From CAYSWV01 sp964434865 (GTDB lineage Bacteria; Cyanobacteriota; Cyanobacteriia; Thermostichales; Thermostichaceae): a DNA stretch of 64,000 nt. The stretch's first letter is position 1, and every line of letters begins with the position of its first letter. Shown piece after piece: positions 51,739 to 60,605 of this stretch. The position numbers and the translations under genes were made by a program. The stretch is taken from assembly GCA_964434865.1 (NCBI GenBank), contig CAYSWV010000014.1, forward strand, positions 1 to 64,000. The letters are read 5' to 3'. A model generated the notes under the pieces. It was not told the DNA's origin, did no database searches, and worked only from the letters and a program-made list of their open reading frames with translations.

Positions 51739-52784
51739 CTCCGACTACCCATGAGGCTAGAGTCTGAGGCTGTTACCGTTCGTGAACCTGGCAGGCTAGG
51801 GGGCTGGTGCCGCTGAAATAACCATTGCGTTAAGACTCGATCTAGTCGATTGAAAAGTTTATGTTTCAAAAGTCGGCTGTAGCGGCCCCCAGTGAGCCTG
51901 CGGTTAAGGGGATCCCAAATGGTCATAAACCGCCGCCACCCTAATCGTTTGTATTTGGCTGTGAAGTACTGATCTTCGGCTAGATCCCACTTTTGCTGCA
52001 GCCGTTGTAGACTAGCCTTTTGCCATTGATCGCTCCAGCGGAGCATATAGAACGCTACATCGCTCCATTCAAGTGTCGGACCTGGTACATAGGTCACAAT
52101 ACTACTGGGTTCAAAGTAGACAGACTCACCAATTTGCATCACACTCATGCAAAAATCAAGATGCTCTTTGGTGTTCAACAATGCTTCATCGAGATAACCC
52201 ACCTTATCTTTGAGATCAGTCCGTAAAAACATACAATGAAATTCAACCAGTTCAGTGGGTTGAGTGGCTAGCTCCGCCTGTACTTTTTCAACTTTTTTCC
52301 CTTGCCTATAAATCTTTTCTTGCATGTGCCGCGATCCTGATTCATCTTGCCAGATATGGTTTTCACCACCTGCACAATGGACTGTTTGATGAACAGGTTC
52401 GTGCTCACAAACTAAGGGACCCACAATCGCAGCTCCAGTAGACTCTGCACAGTGAACTAGGGCTTGTAACCACCCTGGTGACACCATCACATCATTGTCA
52501 ATAAAAACTAAATAGGGCGTTTGCACGTGCTGCCACCCCATATTACGAGCATGATTAGGAGAGAGATAGTAGTTGGTACGGATCAATTGAAAGTCCCGAG
52601 CCTGGGCTTGCTGTTGAAGATAGTTTTGAATAGGAGGGGGCGAGTTGCCATCGATATAGATCAATTGAAATGGAGTGGTGGTGTGAGCATAAATGCTATC
52701 CAGGGACTGTTTTGCAGCACTAAATCGCTCTCGAGGCACAACGACTAGGGTCACTGCAGGGGATATTGAGGGTGAAGTAGTCAT
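51735..52784 (-). CDS. Family 2 glycosyltransferase
   Basis: This is a 349-residue GT2-type transferase. The GT-A fold starts with AVTLVVVPRERFSAAKQSL; the metal-binding motif is FIDNDVMV at about 93-100 and the acceptor-side segment includes LDEALLNTKEHLDFCMS, a form of the ED motif. It likely adds a sugar to the glycan exported by the Wzm/Wzt pair next to it; the sugar is unknown. A C-terminal extension of about 90 residues is basic and without membrane segments. It is 32 bases after the GT4 gene. Confidence 0.87.
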   Translation of the reverse strand: MTTSPSISPAVTLVVVPRERFSAAKQSLDSIYAHTTTPFQLIYIDGNSPPPIQNYLQQQAQARDFQLIRTNYYLSPNHARNMGWQHVQTPYLVFIDNDVMVSPGWLQALVHCAESTGAAIVGPLVCEHEPVHQTVHCAGGENHIWQDESGSRHMQEKIYRQGKKVEKVQAELATQPTELVEFHCMFLRTDLKDKVGYLDEALLNTKEHLDFCMSVMQIGESVYFEPSSIVTYVPGPTLEWSDVAFYMLRWSDQWQKASLQRLQQKWDLAEDQYFTAKYKRLGWRRFMTIWDPLNRRLTGGRYSRLLKHKLFNRLDRVLTQWLFQRHQPPSLPGSRTVTASDSSLMGSRR

Positions 52785-52816
52785 CTAAATCTCCAATACA
52801 ATAAAACAACACGTGC

Positions 52817-54034
52817 TCAATTGGCTAACACCCACTGATAGAGCCGTACCAGATCCTGATTTAAAGTAGTCAAGTCAAACACCTGCTCGACGAAGGCTCG
52901 ACCTGCTCGACCCATTGCAGGCCAGAGGTCAGGATGTCTAATTAAGTAATGTAAACGATCAGCTAACGACTGGGAGTCTCGTTCCGGCACCAGAAAACCA
53001 GAGATCCCCTCTTGGACTAATTCAGGAATACCACCATGGTGGGTACTGATCACCGGTAATCCTAGAGCCATAGCCTCCTTCAACACATTGATAGGTGCGT
53101 CTTGATCACCATCTTGAGCTGTCACACTAGGAGCAATAAACACATGAGATTGATTTAACAGTTGAATAATTTCATCGCGATCTTGCGATCCAATCAGCTG
53201 AATTGATCCCGTCATCCCAGTTGTGTCAATCAATCTTTGTAGGGATTCACGTAGAGGTCCATCTCCTGCAATCTTAAAGGTCAAATTAGGATAGAGTTCG
53301 GCCACCTGGGTAACCGCTTCAATGGCATACCATGTGCCTTTCTTCTCCACTAAGCGACCCACCATAGCAATCTGGACATGCCCATCCTCAGGCAACCCTC
53401 GCTCTCGAAATGGAAAGTCATGACTATTTAGGCCTGAGTAATGAATCTGCAATCGCTCGGCTGGGCATCCCATATTTAACAGTCGGCGTTGAAAGAATTC
53501 ACAGTTAGTCAAAAACAGATCGCCACTCTGAAACACTGGATCATAGACAGACTTGCCTTTTTGTTGAACATATTTACTAATATCATAGCCACGAAAAGTC
53601 ACCACTAACTTTCCCCCGTTCACACCTCGAAAGATCTGACCTGTTTTAGCCAACGTGCCAAACTGACAGTGAATGATGTCATAACTGGGCTTACCTGATA
53701 GCATCATGAATCGAGTTGATAGGCGATCCCACAGCGACCCATAATCTGCACGCACAACTTGAAGTAGTTGCCCAGGAGCCTTGAGACCTTCTGAAAATAG
53801 ATGAAAATATGATTGAAGCTGCTGCCGACGAGTCTGAGGGTAGCGAGGCCACACGACAGTCCGCTCTAACATGCTACAGCTGATCACATCAGAGTGAGTT
53901 TTGGCCTGCGGATTGAGTACTCGCGCAAAAATATCAACCTCATGGCCCAGATTGACTAAACCCTTAATTTGATTTTGAACAAACGTTTCTGATAAAACTG
54001 GAAACCAGTCAACAACCATGGCAATGCGCATCAT
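52817..54034 (-). CDS. Family 4 glycosyltransferase (colanic-acid-type)
   Basis: This is a 405-residue GT-B transferase of family GT4. The N-terminal domain opens with RIAMVVDWFPVLSETFVQNQI, a hallmark of the WcaL/AmsK-like group; the C-terminal domain starts at about 220 (VQIAMVGRLVEKKGTWYAIEA) and carries APINVLKEAMALGLPVISTHHGG, the EX7E region. It heads the minus-strand polysaccharide run and should add a nucleotide-sugar-derived residue during repeat-unit assembly. Confidence 0.9.
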   Translation of the reverse strand: MMRIAMVVDWFPVLSETFVQNQIKGLVNLGHEVDIFARVLNPQAKTHSDVISCSMLERTVVWPRYPQTRRQQLQSYFHLFSEGLKAPGQLLQVVRADYGSLWDRLSTRFMMLSGKPSYDIIHCQFGTLAKTGQIFRGVNGGKLVVTFRGYDISKYVQQKGKSVYDPVFQSGDLFLTNCEFFQRRLLNMGCPAERLQIHYSGLNSHDFPFRERGLPEDGHVQIAMVGRLVEKKGTWYAIEAVTQVAELYPNLTFKIAGDGPLRESLQRLIDTTGMTGSIQLIGSQDRDEIIQLLNQSHVFIAPSVTAQDGDQDAPINVLKEAMALGLPVISTHHGGIPELVQEGISGFLVPERDSQSLADRLHYLIRHPDLWPAMGRAGRAFVEQVFDLTTLNQDLVRLYQWVLAN

Positions 54035-54435
54035 CGCTTCCTATTCGATCAGTTTTTCATTTATGATCAGTTTTTCACTGATTAGTTGTTGTTCCATTGG
54101 CTGTTGCTCCGTTGGCTACATAATCAACTATTTAATAACTATTTAATATATAAGCTATTAGCTTAGGGCTGATGAGTTCAGGATCCATAAACTTATCGTT
54201 AGATAACCCCCAGAAAACTTATTGGTTTAATTCATTGGTTTAATTCATTAGGTTGATCCATTAGTTTAATTATCTAACGAGTCGACAGACTCCTTAATTT
54301 GCAAAGTCTACTCATTATGGTTCAAAGTCGTGAATAAATCAATAGAGAAGTGGAGTGACTTGAAACAAAATCTACTATTAGGTTTCAGTGTGATATTTTT
54401 TGCATATTGCTAGTGTTTGGATGAAACTAGACGTA
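54035..54435. repeat. A+T-rich spacer with several tandem duplications
   Basis: No gene is seen in these 401 bases. The spacer holds at least four tandem copies: gatcagtttttca at 54047-54059 and 54065-54077; a degenerate 15-bp pair near 54089-54118; aactatttaat twice without a break at 54126-54147; and a run of four related 13-mers at 54221-54272 beginning attggtttaattc twice and then two diverged copies. It lies upstream of the GT4 gene and would hold its promoter. Confidence 0.8.
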
Positions 54436-55839
54436 TTACTGCAAGGTCATAATTGAGCGATAATGGTGCTCAAGGGTCTCTTGTGTGGTTGTTGACTCTG
54501 AACATCCGTACTGATAGCTCAAGAAAGTAGCTCTGAAGGCTTCTTCATCTAGAGTTAGTAGTTTGCTATCTGCTATCAACTGCCGCCCCCTCACCCACAA
54601 GCTATCAACGACATGATTAGGTCGCCCCCAGATCAGCATATTCACTGGGTCATAACTGGGTAAAAAGGATAGATTCGTTAAATCATAAAGAACCATATCC
54701 GCTTGTTTGCCAACCGTGAGTGACCCGAGTTGATCACCTAGATGTAAAGCAATTGCACCACCTTGAGCCGCCATCTCTACACTTTGCCGAGGTGTAAGCC
54801 AATGGCGATATTCAAAATCTGTGACATTATGAACTAAACTACCTATTTTGATAGCTTCTAGTAAGTCTTGTGCATCATTGCTGGCCGCACCATCGCAGCC
54901 AAAGCAGACATTAATACCAGCCTGACGGTACTTTAAAACAGGGGCAATCCCACTCCCTAGCCTTAAATTACTTAAAGGGTTATGGACAACAGAGGCTTGG
55001 GTTTGGGCCAAAATTCGAATATCTGGATCTTCAAGCCAAACGCAGTGAGCTAAAGATGTTTGCGGACCTAGGTAGCCCAATCGATCTAAATGTTCAACAC
55101 TACTACAACCATATTTTTCATATCCAAGCAACCGCTGAGCTTGAGTTTCTAACAGATGAGTATGACGACATAACTCAAATTCCTGGCTCAATTCAATACA
55201 GCCTTCAAACAACTGATCAGAACATAACTGAGGTCCTGTTGGAGCTACAACGATAGAGATCCCCTGATCAGGCTGATGGAAGGTTTTAATAATGTGGCGC
55301 ATCAAGCCCAGAACATCTGCCGTGGAACGATAAAAAGGCTGTGTAGATAAGGCTTGCCGTCCTCGAGGTACTCCAAAACTATCAGGTTCATCTTGAATCA
55401 GGGGGCCAATGAATGCACGAATGCCTATATCCCGGTAAGCCTGAGCTGCTGTTGCCACCGTTTCAATTTCTTGACCTGGTAACAAGGCCAAGTGATCAAG
55501 AACTGAGGTCCCCCCTGACTTCAAGGTGTCTAGTGCTGTGCTCAAACTACTGAGGCGGACTTGTTCTAGCGTTAGCTGAGGATGGGCATGAAGGTCGGCT
55601 AACCAAAGTTCTAAGGGATAAGGTAAAATGCGACCGCGTTGCCATACTTCAGTTGAGTGAGTGTGGGTGTTGATCAAGCCTGGTAATAATAATTTATTGC
55701 GTCCATCAATACAGGTTCCTACAGGAGTGAGATCTGTCCCTATTGCAGTAATCGTATCCCCTGTAATCTGAACATCAACAGTTCTGTAATAGGACTCAGT
55801 AGGGATCAACACAGACTGAATAGTAGTAGTAGGATCCAT
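54436..55839 (-). CDS. Amidohydrolase of the ATZ/TRZ (chlorohydrolase-like) family
   Basis: This is a 467-residue metal-dependent deaminase or hydrolase. Metal-binding motifs are LINTHTHSTE at about 56-65, CRHTHLLETQAQ near 225-236, AHCVWLEDPD and FGCDGAASND near 310-320. GKQADMVLYDL is the usual C-terminal block of the ring-forming composite domain. The family includes guanine, cytosine, 8-oxoguanine and S-adenosylhomocysteine/methylthioadenosine deaminases and triazine hydrolases; the sequence does not decide the substrate, though a purine-like or nucleoside substrate is most likely. It stands alone on the minus strand. Confidence 0.85.
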   Translation of the reverse strand: MDPTTTIQSVLIPTESYYRTVDVQITGDTITAIGTDLTPVGTCIDGRNKLLLPGLINTHTHSTEVWQRGRILPYPLELWLADLHAHPQLTLEQVRLSSLSTALDTLKSGGTSVLDHLALLPGQEIETVATAAQAYRDIGIRAFIGPLIQDEPDSFGVPRGRQALSTQPFYRSTADVLGLMRHIIKTFHQPDQGISIVVAPTGPQLCSDQLFEGCIELSQEFELCRHTHLLETQAQRLLGYEKYGCSSVEHLDRLGYLGPQTSLAHCVWLEDPDIRILAQTQASVVHNPLSNLRLGSGIAPVLKYRQAGINVCFGCDGAASNDAQDLLEAIKIGSLVHNVTDFEYRHWLTPRQSVEMAAQGGAIALHLGDQLGSLTVGKQADMVLYDLTNLSFLPSYDPVNMLIWGRPNHVVDSLWVRGRQLIADSKLLTLDEEAFRATFLSYQYGCSESTTTQETLEHHYRSIMTLQ

Positions 55840-56015
55840 AGAACTACAGGGCTTTAATCGAGTACCTGTTCACGCTATCTTGCTGAGGCAAGGATGCCAA
55901 GTCTTTGGATCTAGAATTTAGATTTCGATCAGGAAACTCAGCCCCTGAAGCATCCTTCATTGATATCAGTCTACCTAACCTAATTGTGTTTACTTAACCT
56001 AATTAGGATCTCCAA

Positions 56016-57515
56016 TTAACTGGATGGAAGTGAACCTAGAGTGGAATCGGGCAAGTTAGCAAGATAAGTCAGCTTGATACGATCTAATCGAGGTCCTTCA
56101 ATCCGGAGAACTTGAAATTCGAGTCCTTGATAGATCAGTTTTTCCCCTACTCGAGGTATTTTCTGCATCTGATAGATTAAAAAACCACCTAAAGTTTGAT
56201 AGTCATCGTGATTGGGTAGATCGAGATCCAGTTTTTCTTTAAGATCTTCAATACTGATCTGTGCTTGAATCGTATAGGTTAACTCATCAATTTTTTCGAT
56301 ATCAGGTTCATCTCCATTATCTGAGGCTTCATCGGATAGGTTCCCGACAATTTCTTCCACCAAATCTTTGATGGTAATCACACCTGCTGTACCACCAAAC
56401 TCGTCAACAACAACAATCATGGCTTGATGGTGCTGCTGCATTTCAGGTAAAAGTTCAGCAATCAATTTGTTTTCATGGACAAAATGGGCTGGTTGAATAA
56501 AAGTTTCGATCGAACTCTCTAATTGAATGTCTTCCTTAGCCAAAGCCGAGATAATGGTTTTGATGTTGATCATACCTTTGATGTCATCTAATGATTCCTG
56601 GTAAACTGGGTAGCGAGAATGATTTGACTCTCCTACTTCAATCAACACATCTTGGACGGTAGCTGAGAGTGAGACTGCATCGAGAGAGGTCCTGGGTACC
56701 ATGACTTCGCTAGCTACGGTTTCACCAAACTCAAACACATTCGCTAGGAGTTCTCGTTCTTCCTCCTCGATATCACCTGTTTCTACTGATGCAATTAAAA
56801 CCTGGAGTTCTTCTGCTGTCATGGTGCTGTAAAGGGACGTTTGATCAGGAATCGGCACCCCAAATAGTTGGAGGACTAAACGAGAGGTAAAGCGGGGGAC
56901 TTCCACAAAAGGAGCCAGTAATCGGATGACCAGATCGTTTAACCAAGCGAGTCGCAATGAAATGGGCTCAGCGTAAACAATGGCTAGAGTTTTAGGCAGG
57001 AGCTCACCCCACACCAACTGGAGATAAGTTAAGCCTACAAAGGTAACCACTAGCGCCAAACTTGGGAGCAGTTGGGTGCTAACGCCGTCTACTGTTGAGT
57101 TAGTCATTAAATGGTAGATCCAAACCAATCCAGCCTGAACTAACTGAGCCACCTGAGTCACCCCAATCCAACCCAGCAAAATACTGGCGATCGTGATACC
57201 CAACTGAGTGGTGGACAAAGCCCGCTCTAAATGCTCTTGAGCTGTTTTGACCAAATTAGCTTGATGATTACCCTCACCCGCTAACTGGATCATGCGGGAC
57301 CGTCGAGCAGATACTAGCGAAAATTCGACAGCGACAAAAAAGGCATTAATGCTCAATAACCCAATGACCCAAAGAAGGCTAATCCCTATATCACCCCAGG
57401 ACAGCTGATGATTAGAGAGGATTGTGAGCACCAATACAGGTGGAAACGGGTCGTCCATCCAGGTTAGTACGTTATGACGAATAACTAAAATTTTAGCCTG
57501 CAATCGAGCTAGCAA
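56016..57515 (-). CDS. CNNM/CorC-HlyC family membrane protein with CBS pair
   Basis: This is a 499-residue protein of the hemolysin-like TlyC/CNNM family. The DUF21 membrane domain (about 30-220) contains the acidic VAVEFSLVSARRSRM segment and several membrane helices. It is followed by two CBS domains (VMVPRTSLDAVSLS, then FVHENKLIAELLPEMQ) that bind nucleotides, and the CorC_HlyC domain (DLPNHDDYQTLGGFLIYQM to the end). Members act in Mg2+ or Na+ efflux, though transport in bacteria is debated. The ATG at 57515 may be too early; Met19 is another possible start. The gene is monocistronic. Confidence 0.88.
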   Translation of the reverse strand: MLARLQAKILVIRHNVLTWMDDPFPPVLVLTILSNHQLSWGDIGISLLWVIGLLSINAFFVAVEFSLVSARRSRMIQLAGEGNHQANLVKTAQEHLERALSTTQLGITIASILLGWIGVTQVAQLVQAGLVWIYHLMTNSTVDGVSTQLLPSLALVVTFVGLTYLQLVWGELLPKTLAIVYAEPISLRLAWLNDLVIRLLAPFVEVPRFTSRLVLQLFGVPIPDQTSLYSTMTAEELQVLIASVETGDIEEEERELLANVFEFGETVASEVMVPRTSLDAVSLSATVQDVLIEVGESNHSRYPVYQESLDDIKGMINIKTIISALAKEDIQLESSIETFIQPAHFVHENKLIAELLPEMQQHHQAMIVVVDEFGGTAGVITIKDLVEEIVGNLSDEASDNGDEPDIEKIDELTYTIQAQISIEDLKEKLDLDLPNHDDYQTLGGFLIYQMQKIPRVGEKLIYQGLEFQVLRIEGPRLDRIKLTYLANLPDSTLGSLPSS

Positions 57516-57596
57516 GATCTCAAGCTAAGTGTCCCTCTAGAATCGAAGATCCCCTATCCTGAATTACGAAAGACTATCAAGGCCACAGATCTGATC

Positions 57597-58253
57597 ATGA
57601 CGGATCCCACACTTGAGATCAAAAACCAACCCAATGAGTCTACAACCCCCACTCAGGTTGAAGTTTATGCCTCCAGGCAAGGAGCCGTCGATCTGGAAAC
57701 AGATCTGGATAGGCTAGCTAGCCACTTGGAGCGCCACTCAGAATGGATGGAACGATGCCTTAAACCCCTCACTGTCTATGCCTTATCTGCAGACGACTAC
57801 AAGTTACAGTTTTTTCAGATCAGTGGTTTAGGATTTAGCTTAGAACCTTGTTTTGGCGTGAAAGTTTGGTCTGAGCCCAATTATGTTTATTGTTTAAGAT
57901 CAATACCGCTGCCAGAAGATGAAGCGTTACCTTACACCGTTGATTGTTGGTCCTATTATCATCTTGAATCCATTGTGGAGTCAGAGGTAACTCGGGTCAA
58001 CTGGAAATTAAAACTTCACATCGTGCTAGACTTACCCAAATTTTTGCAAGCCTTACCCGATTCTATGGTTTATCAGGTTGGTGTCAGAGTTATTAACCAA
58101 GTGACTCGAACCATGACAGATCGACTAACTCGCAACGTCTGCACTGATTATTACCAGTCCATTGGCCGCCCCAAAGGATCTTATAAGGTGGTTTATGCTA
58201 GTCCGGTTACTAATGAAGCTTTTCAAATTAATCTGGACGACCCTGATCACTGA
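57597..58253 (+). CDS. DUF1997 family protein
   Basis: This is a 218-residue soluble protein of the DUF1997 family, which is limited to cyanobacteria and plastids as far as I know. The domain starts at about 45 (LASHLERHSEWMERCLKPL) and includes KLQFFQISGLGFSLEPCFGVKVW and VGVRVINQVTRTMTDRLTRN. It looks like a START/polyketide-cyclase-type fold with a lipid-like pocket, though function is not known. It lies nine bases before the menG start codon frame (33 bases before the preferred ATG), so both are probably on one transcript. Confidence 0.85.
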   Translation: MTDPTLEIKNQPNESTTPTQVEVYASRQGAVDLETDLDRLASHLERHSEWMERCLKPLTVYALSADDYKLQFFQISGLGFSLEPCFGVKVWSEPNYVYCLRSIPLPEDEALPYTVDCWSYYHLESIVESEVTRVNWKLKLHIVLDLPKFLQALPDSMVYQVGVRVINQVTRTMTDRLTRNVCTDYYQSIGRPKGSYKVVYASPVTNEAFQINLDDPDH

Positions 58254-58286
58254 CTGACTATTTTGAACTTGCACTTTTCAGCCACT

Positions 58287-59006
58287 ATGCCTCTATCCAC
58301 ACCTCAACCTCCTGCTTATGAGATTCATGCCCTCTTTGATCGCATTGCACCCACCTACGATCAACTCAACCACCAACTTAGTTTCGGTCTACACCACGTT
58401 TGGAAAAAGATGACGGTTCGTTGGTCTCAACCTCCTCAGGGAGGATGTGTACTCGATCTGTGCTGTGGAACGGGTGATCTGGCTCTACACCTAGCGCGAA
58501 GAGTTAGCCCTCAAGGCCAAGTCTATGGTCTCGATTTTTCAGAGCCTTTGCTACAGATTGCCCAGCAACGATCCCAACAACTGTTACCCCGACATACCTT
58601 TAAGTGGTTTGTAGGCGATGCCCTTGATCTCCCTTTTGCCGACCAGACCTTTGATGCGATCACCATGGGCTATGGGTTGAGAAATCTGAGTGATCGACTC
58701 ACAGCTCTCACGGAAATGTATCGGGTGTTAAAACCTGGATCTCGAGCTAGTATTTTAGACTTTGGTAAACCCCAAGATGAGTGGGCGCAATCATTTCAGG
58801 CATGGTATCTTCAATCTGTTGTAGTACCCACAGCCACTGCTTATGGCCTTGCCGCAGATTATGCTTATATAAGCCTCAGCTTGGAGCAGTTTCTCACTGG
58901 ATCTGAGCAACTCGAACTGGCCACATCTGTAGGTTTCAAAGACTCGACATACTACCCTCTTTTCTGGGGATTAATGGGGGTTTTGGTGATCCAGAAATCA
59001 ACTTGA
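58287..59006 (+). CDS. menG: Demethylphylloquinone (naphthoquinone) methyltransferase
   Basis: This is a 239-residue UbiE/MenG methyltransferase, catalysing the last ring methylation of phylloquinone (photosystem I cofactor). Motif I is VLDLCCGTGDLALHLA at about 52-67; the UbiE signatures are FDRIAPTYDQLNHQLSFGLH at the start and GYGLRNLSDR and YRVLKPGSRASILDF later. The ATG at 58287 is preferred over a TTG at 58263. It follows the DUF1997 gene closely and its end overlaps the converging OmpR regulator by nine bases. Confidence 0.92.
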   Translation: MPLSTPQPPAYEIHALFDRIAPTYDQLNHQLSFGLHHVWKKMTVRWSQPPQGGCVLDLCCGTGDLALHLARRVSPQGQVYGLDFSEPLLQIAQQRSQQLLPRHTFKWFVGDALDLPFADQTFDAITMGYGLRNLSDRLTALTEMYRVLKPGSRASILDFGKPQDEWAQSFQAWYLQSVVVPTATAYGLAADYAYISLSLEQFLTGSEQLELATSVGFKDSTYYPLFWGLMGVLVIQKST

Positions 59007-59801
59007 TGTGACAGCTTTTGAAGTTGCGAGAGTCGTTTTGTGTGGAGTTGCCGTATGATTGGCTGCTTTTAAGGGTGTCGGTTGGGATGATAGCGTTATC
59101 GCTGAAGTTTCAGTTTCAGATGGCCCTGGACCAAAGCAATAGCCTACATTTCGAATGGTTTGAATCAGGTGGGGTTGACGTGGATCGGCCTCAATCTTTT
59201 TGCGCAAAGAGAGAATATGAGTATCGACTGTACGCGGATTATCAATAGCTTCTGGCCAGGCTCGTTCTAAGAGTTCTGTCCTTGACAATGGAGATCCTTG
59301 GGCTTGCACTAAAACAAACAAGAGACTAAATTCTTGAGGGGTGAGTTCAATGGCTTGGTTAGCTACAGTAACTCGACGTTGCACTAGATCGATTCTTAAA
59401 TCATCGTATTGTAAGTAGGTAGGGGGAACACTGCGATGCAGCCGGCGGGCAAGTGTTTGAACTCGAGAACTCAACATCCTCATACTCAAGGGTTTAGTGA
59501 TATAGTCATCAGCCCCTGCTTCCAAGCCTGCAACAATATCAGATTCTGAAGCCTGACTCGATAATATTAAAATCAGAAGATCAAACTGCTGATAGATCCA
59601 AGTGCAAAAATTAAGACCTGCTGTTGTCGAGAAATCTGTATCCAATACAACTAAATGGATACTCTGATGGCTAAGTAAACCTTTGGCAGTCACCACATCA
59701 GCAGCTGTTAAGACATGATGGCCAAGCTGTTGTAAATGCCATGCTAGCAACGAACATAAATGGGGATTTTCTTCTAGAAGTAGAATACTCAGTCCGCGCA
59801 C
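58998..59801 (-). CDS. OmpR/PhoB-family response regulator with a C-terminal tail
   Basis: This is a 267-residue two-domain regulator. The receiver has LLLEENPHL in place of the usual EDD pocket, the phosphorylatable Asp in LVVLDTDFS at about 54, the switch Ser in ILSSQAS, and the Lys in ITKPLS at about 104. The winged helix follows (ELTPQEFSLLFVLVQAQG, then WPEAIDNPRTVDTHILSLRKKIE and TIRNVGYCF). A low-complexity tail of about 40 Thr/Ser/Ala-rich residues follows the DNA-binding domain and is unusual. No kinase is next to it. It overlaps the converging menG gene by nine bases at its end. Confidence 0.87.
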   Translation of the reverse strand: MRGLSILLLEENPHLCSLLAWHLQQLGHHVLTAADVVTAKGLLSHQSIHLVVLDTDFSTTAGLNFCTWIYQQFDLLILILSSQASESDIVAGLEAGADDYITKPLSMRMLSSRVQTLARRLHRSVPPTYLQYDDLRIDLVQRRVTVANQAIELTPQEFSLLFVLVQAQGSPLSRTELLERAWPEAIDNPRTVDTHILSLRKKIEADPRQPHLIQTIRNVGYCFGPGPSETETSAITLSSQPTPLKAANHTATPHKTTLATSKAVTSS

Positions 59802-60411
59802 ACTGCCTCCTGCATGACATCGATCAACTCAGATCGTAGAGATCTGTCAAGTAAACTAGAACACATTTCAGAGATAGCAAGAGAAAAGTGCTCCAACTGC
59901 TGTGCTGTTTATCGCAAAACATCATAGTCGATTTAGCCCTCAATAGGTCAAGGTAGCGGGGAGACTCTATAACTCAATCCCAAATTTACCCGTTCAAGGT
60001 CATTTTTGCGACTCAAGCTCCCTTACTAAGAAACACTAAACTTCAGGCTATATCAACCCCAAACCTCAAGCTAAGCCTTACATTAAGACAGGTTAATCAT
60101 TTCTTTAGAAGACCTTAGTCATCTAGATCGTTTTGTTGAATAGTCCTACCTTGAATAGTCTTAGTGAGTGTTGAATTTTTGTGATCTGTCTTGGATTAGA
60201 TCTGTGATTCAAAATGAGCAAACTTAAAGCCCCAATAGATTTAATAGATGAGCTTCCTGTAGTCTCATTACATGGTCTGGACACAATGGCTTCAATGTGC
60301 TTTAAGGAATTTCTAATACTTTTAAGTTAGTCTACTCTTCAACTCATTGCTAAAACTGCTCGTGCAATTCTTCATGTCGTAAACTAACTGCCACTAACTT
60401 TTGGTATGATG
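59802..60411. other. Long spacer between OmpR regulator and tRNA-Lys
   Basis: No gene is visible in these 610 bases. A 15-bp tandem copy occurs at 60136-60165 (ttgaatagtcctacc, then ttgaatagtcttagt). The spacer should hold the regulator promoter at its left end. I looked for a structured RNA but could not support one. Confidence 0.5.
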
Positions 60412-60483
60412 TGGGTCGGCAGGGATTCGAACCCTGGACCAATCGGTTAAAAGCCGAATGCTCTACCGCTGAGCTACCGACCC
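60412..60483 (-). tRNA. trnK: tRNA-Lys(TTT)
   Basis: On the minus strand the acceptor stem GGGTCGG pairs with CCGACCC, with A as discriminator. The D arm contains AGCTC...GAGC, the anticodon loop is CTTTTAA with anticodon TTT, and the T arm is CAGGG-TTCGAAT-CCCTG. CCA is not encoded. Confidence 0.95.
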
Positions 60484-60522
60484 CTATGATGCTGAACCTG
60501 CAAGCTTTGATCAAGATTTAAG

Positions 60523-60564
60523 CTGACTGAGCTTTACTGACTAAGCCTTACTGACTAAGCTTAA
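60523..60564. repeat. Tandem triplication of a 14-mer
   Basis: Three units follow without a break: ctgactgagcttta (60523-60536), ctgactaagcctta (60537-60550) and ctgactaagcttaa (60551-60564). They lie between the KefB-like gene and tRNA-Lys, outside genes. Confidence 0.85.
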
Positions 60565-60605
60565 CGATCATAGCAGGACTTTACAGAAATGGCTAGAGTT
60601 TCCCA

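Noticed and set aside
59802..60411. A structured RNA such as 6S RNA in the long spacer
   Set aside because: I could not find a convincing long hairpin or conserved bulge pattern by eye.
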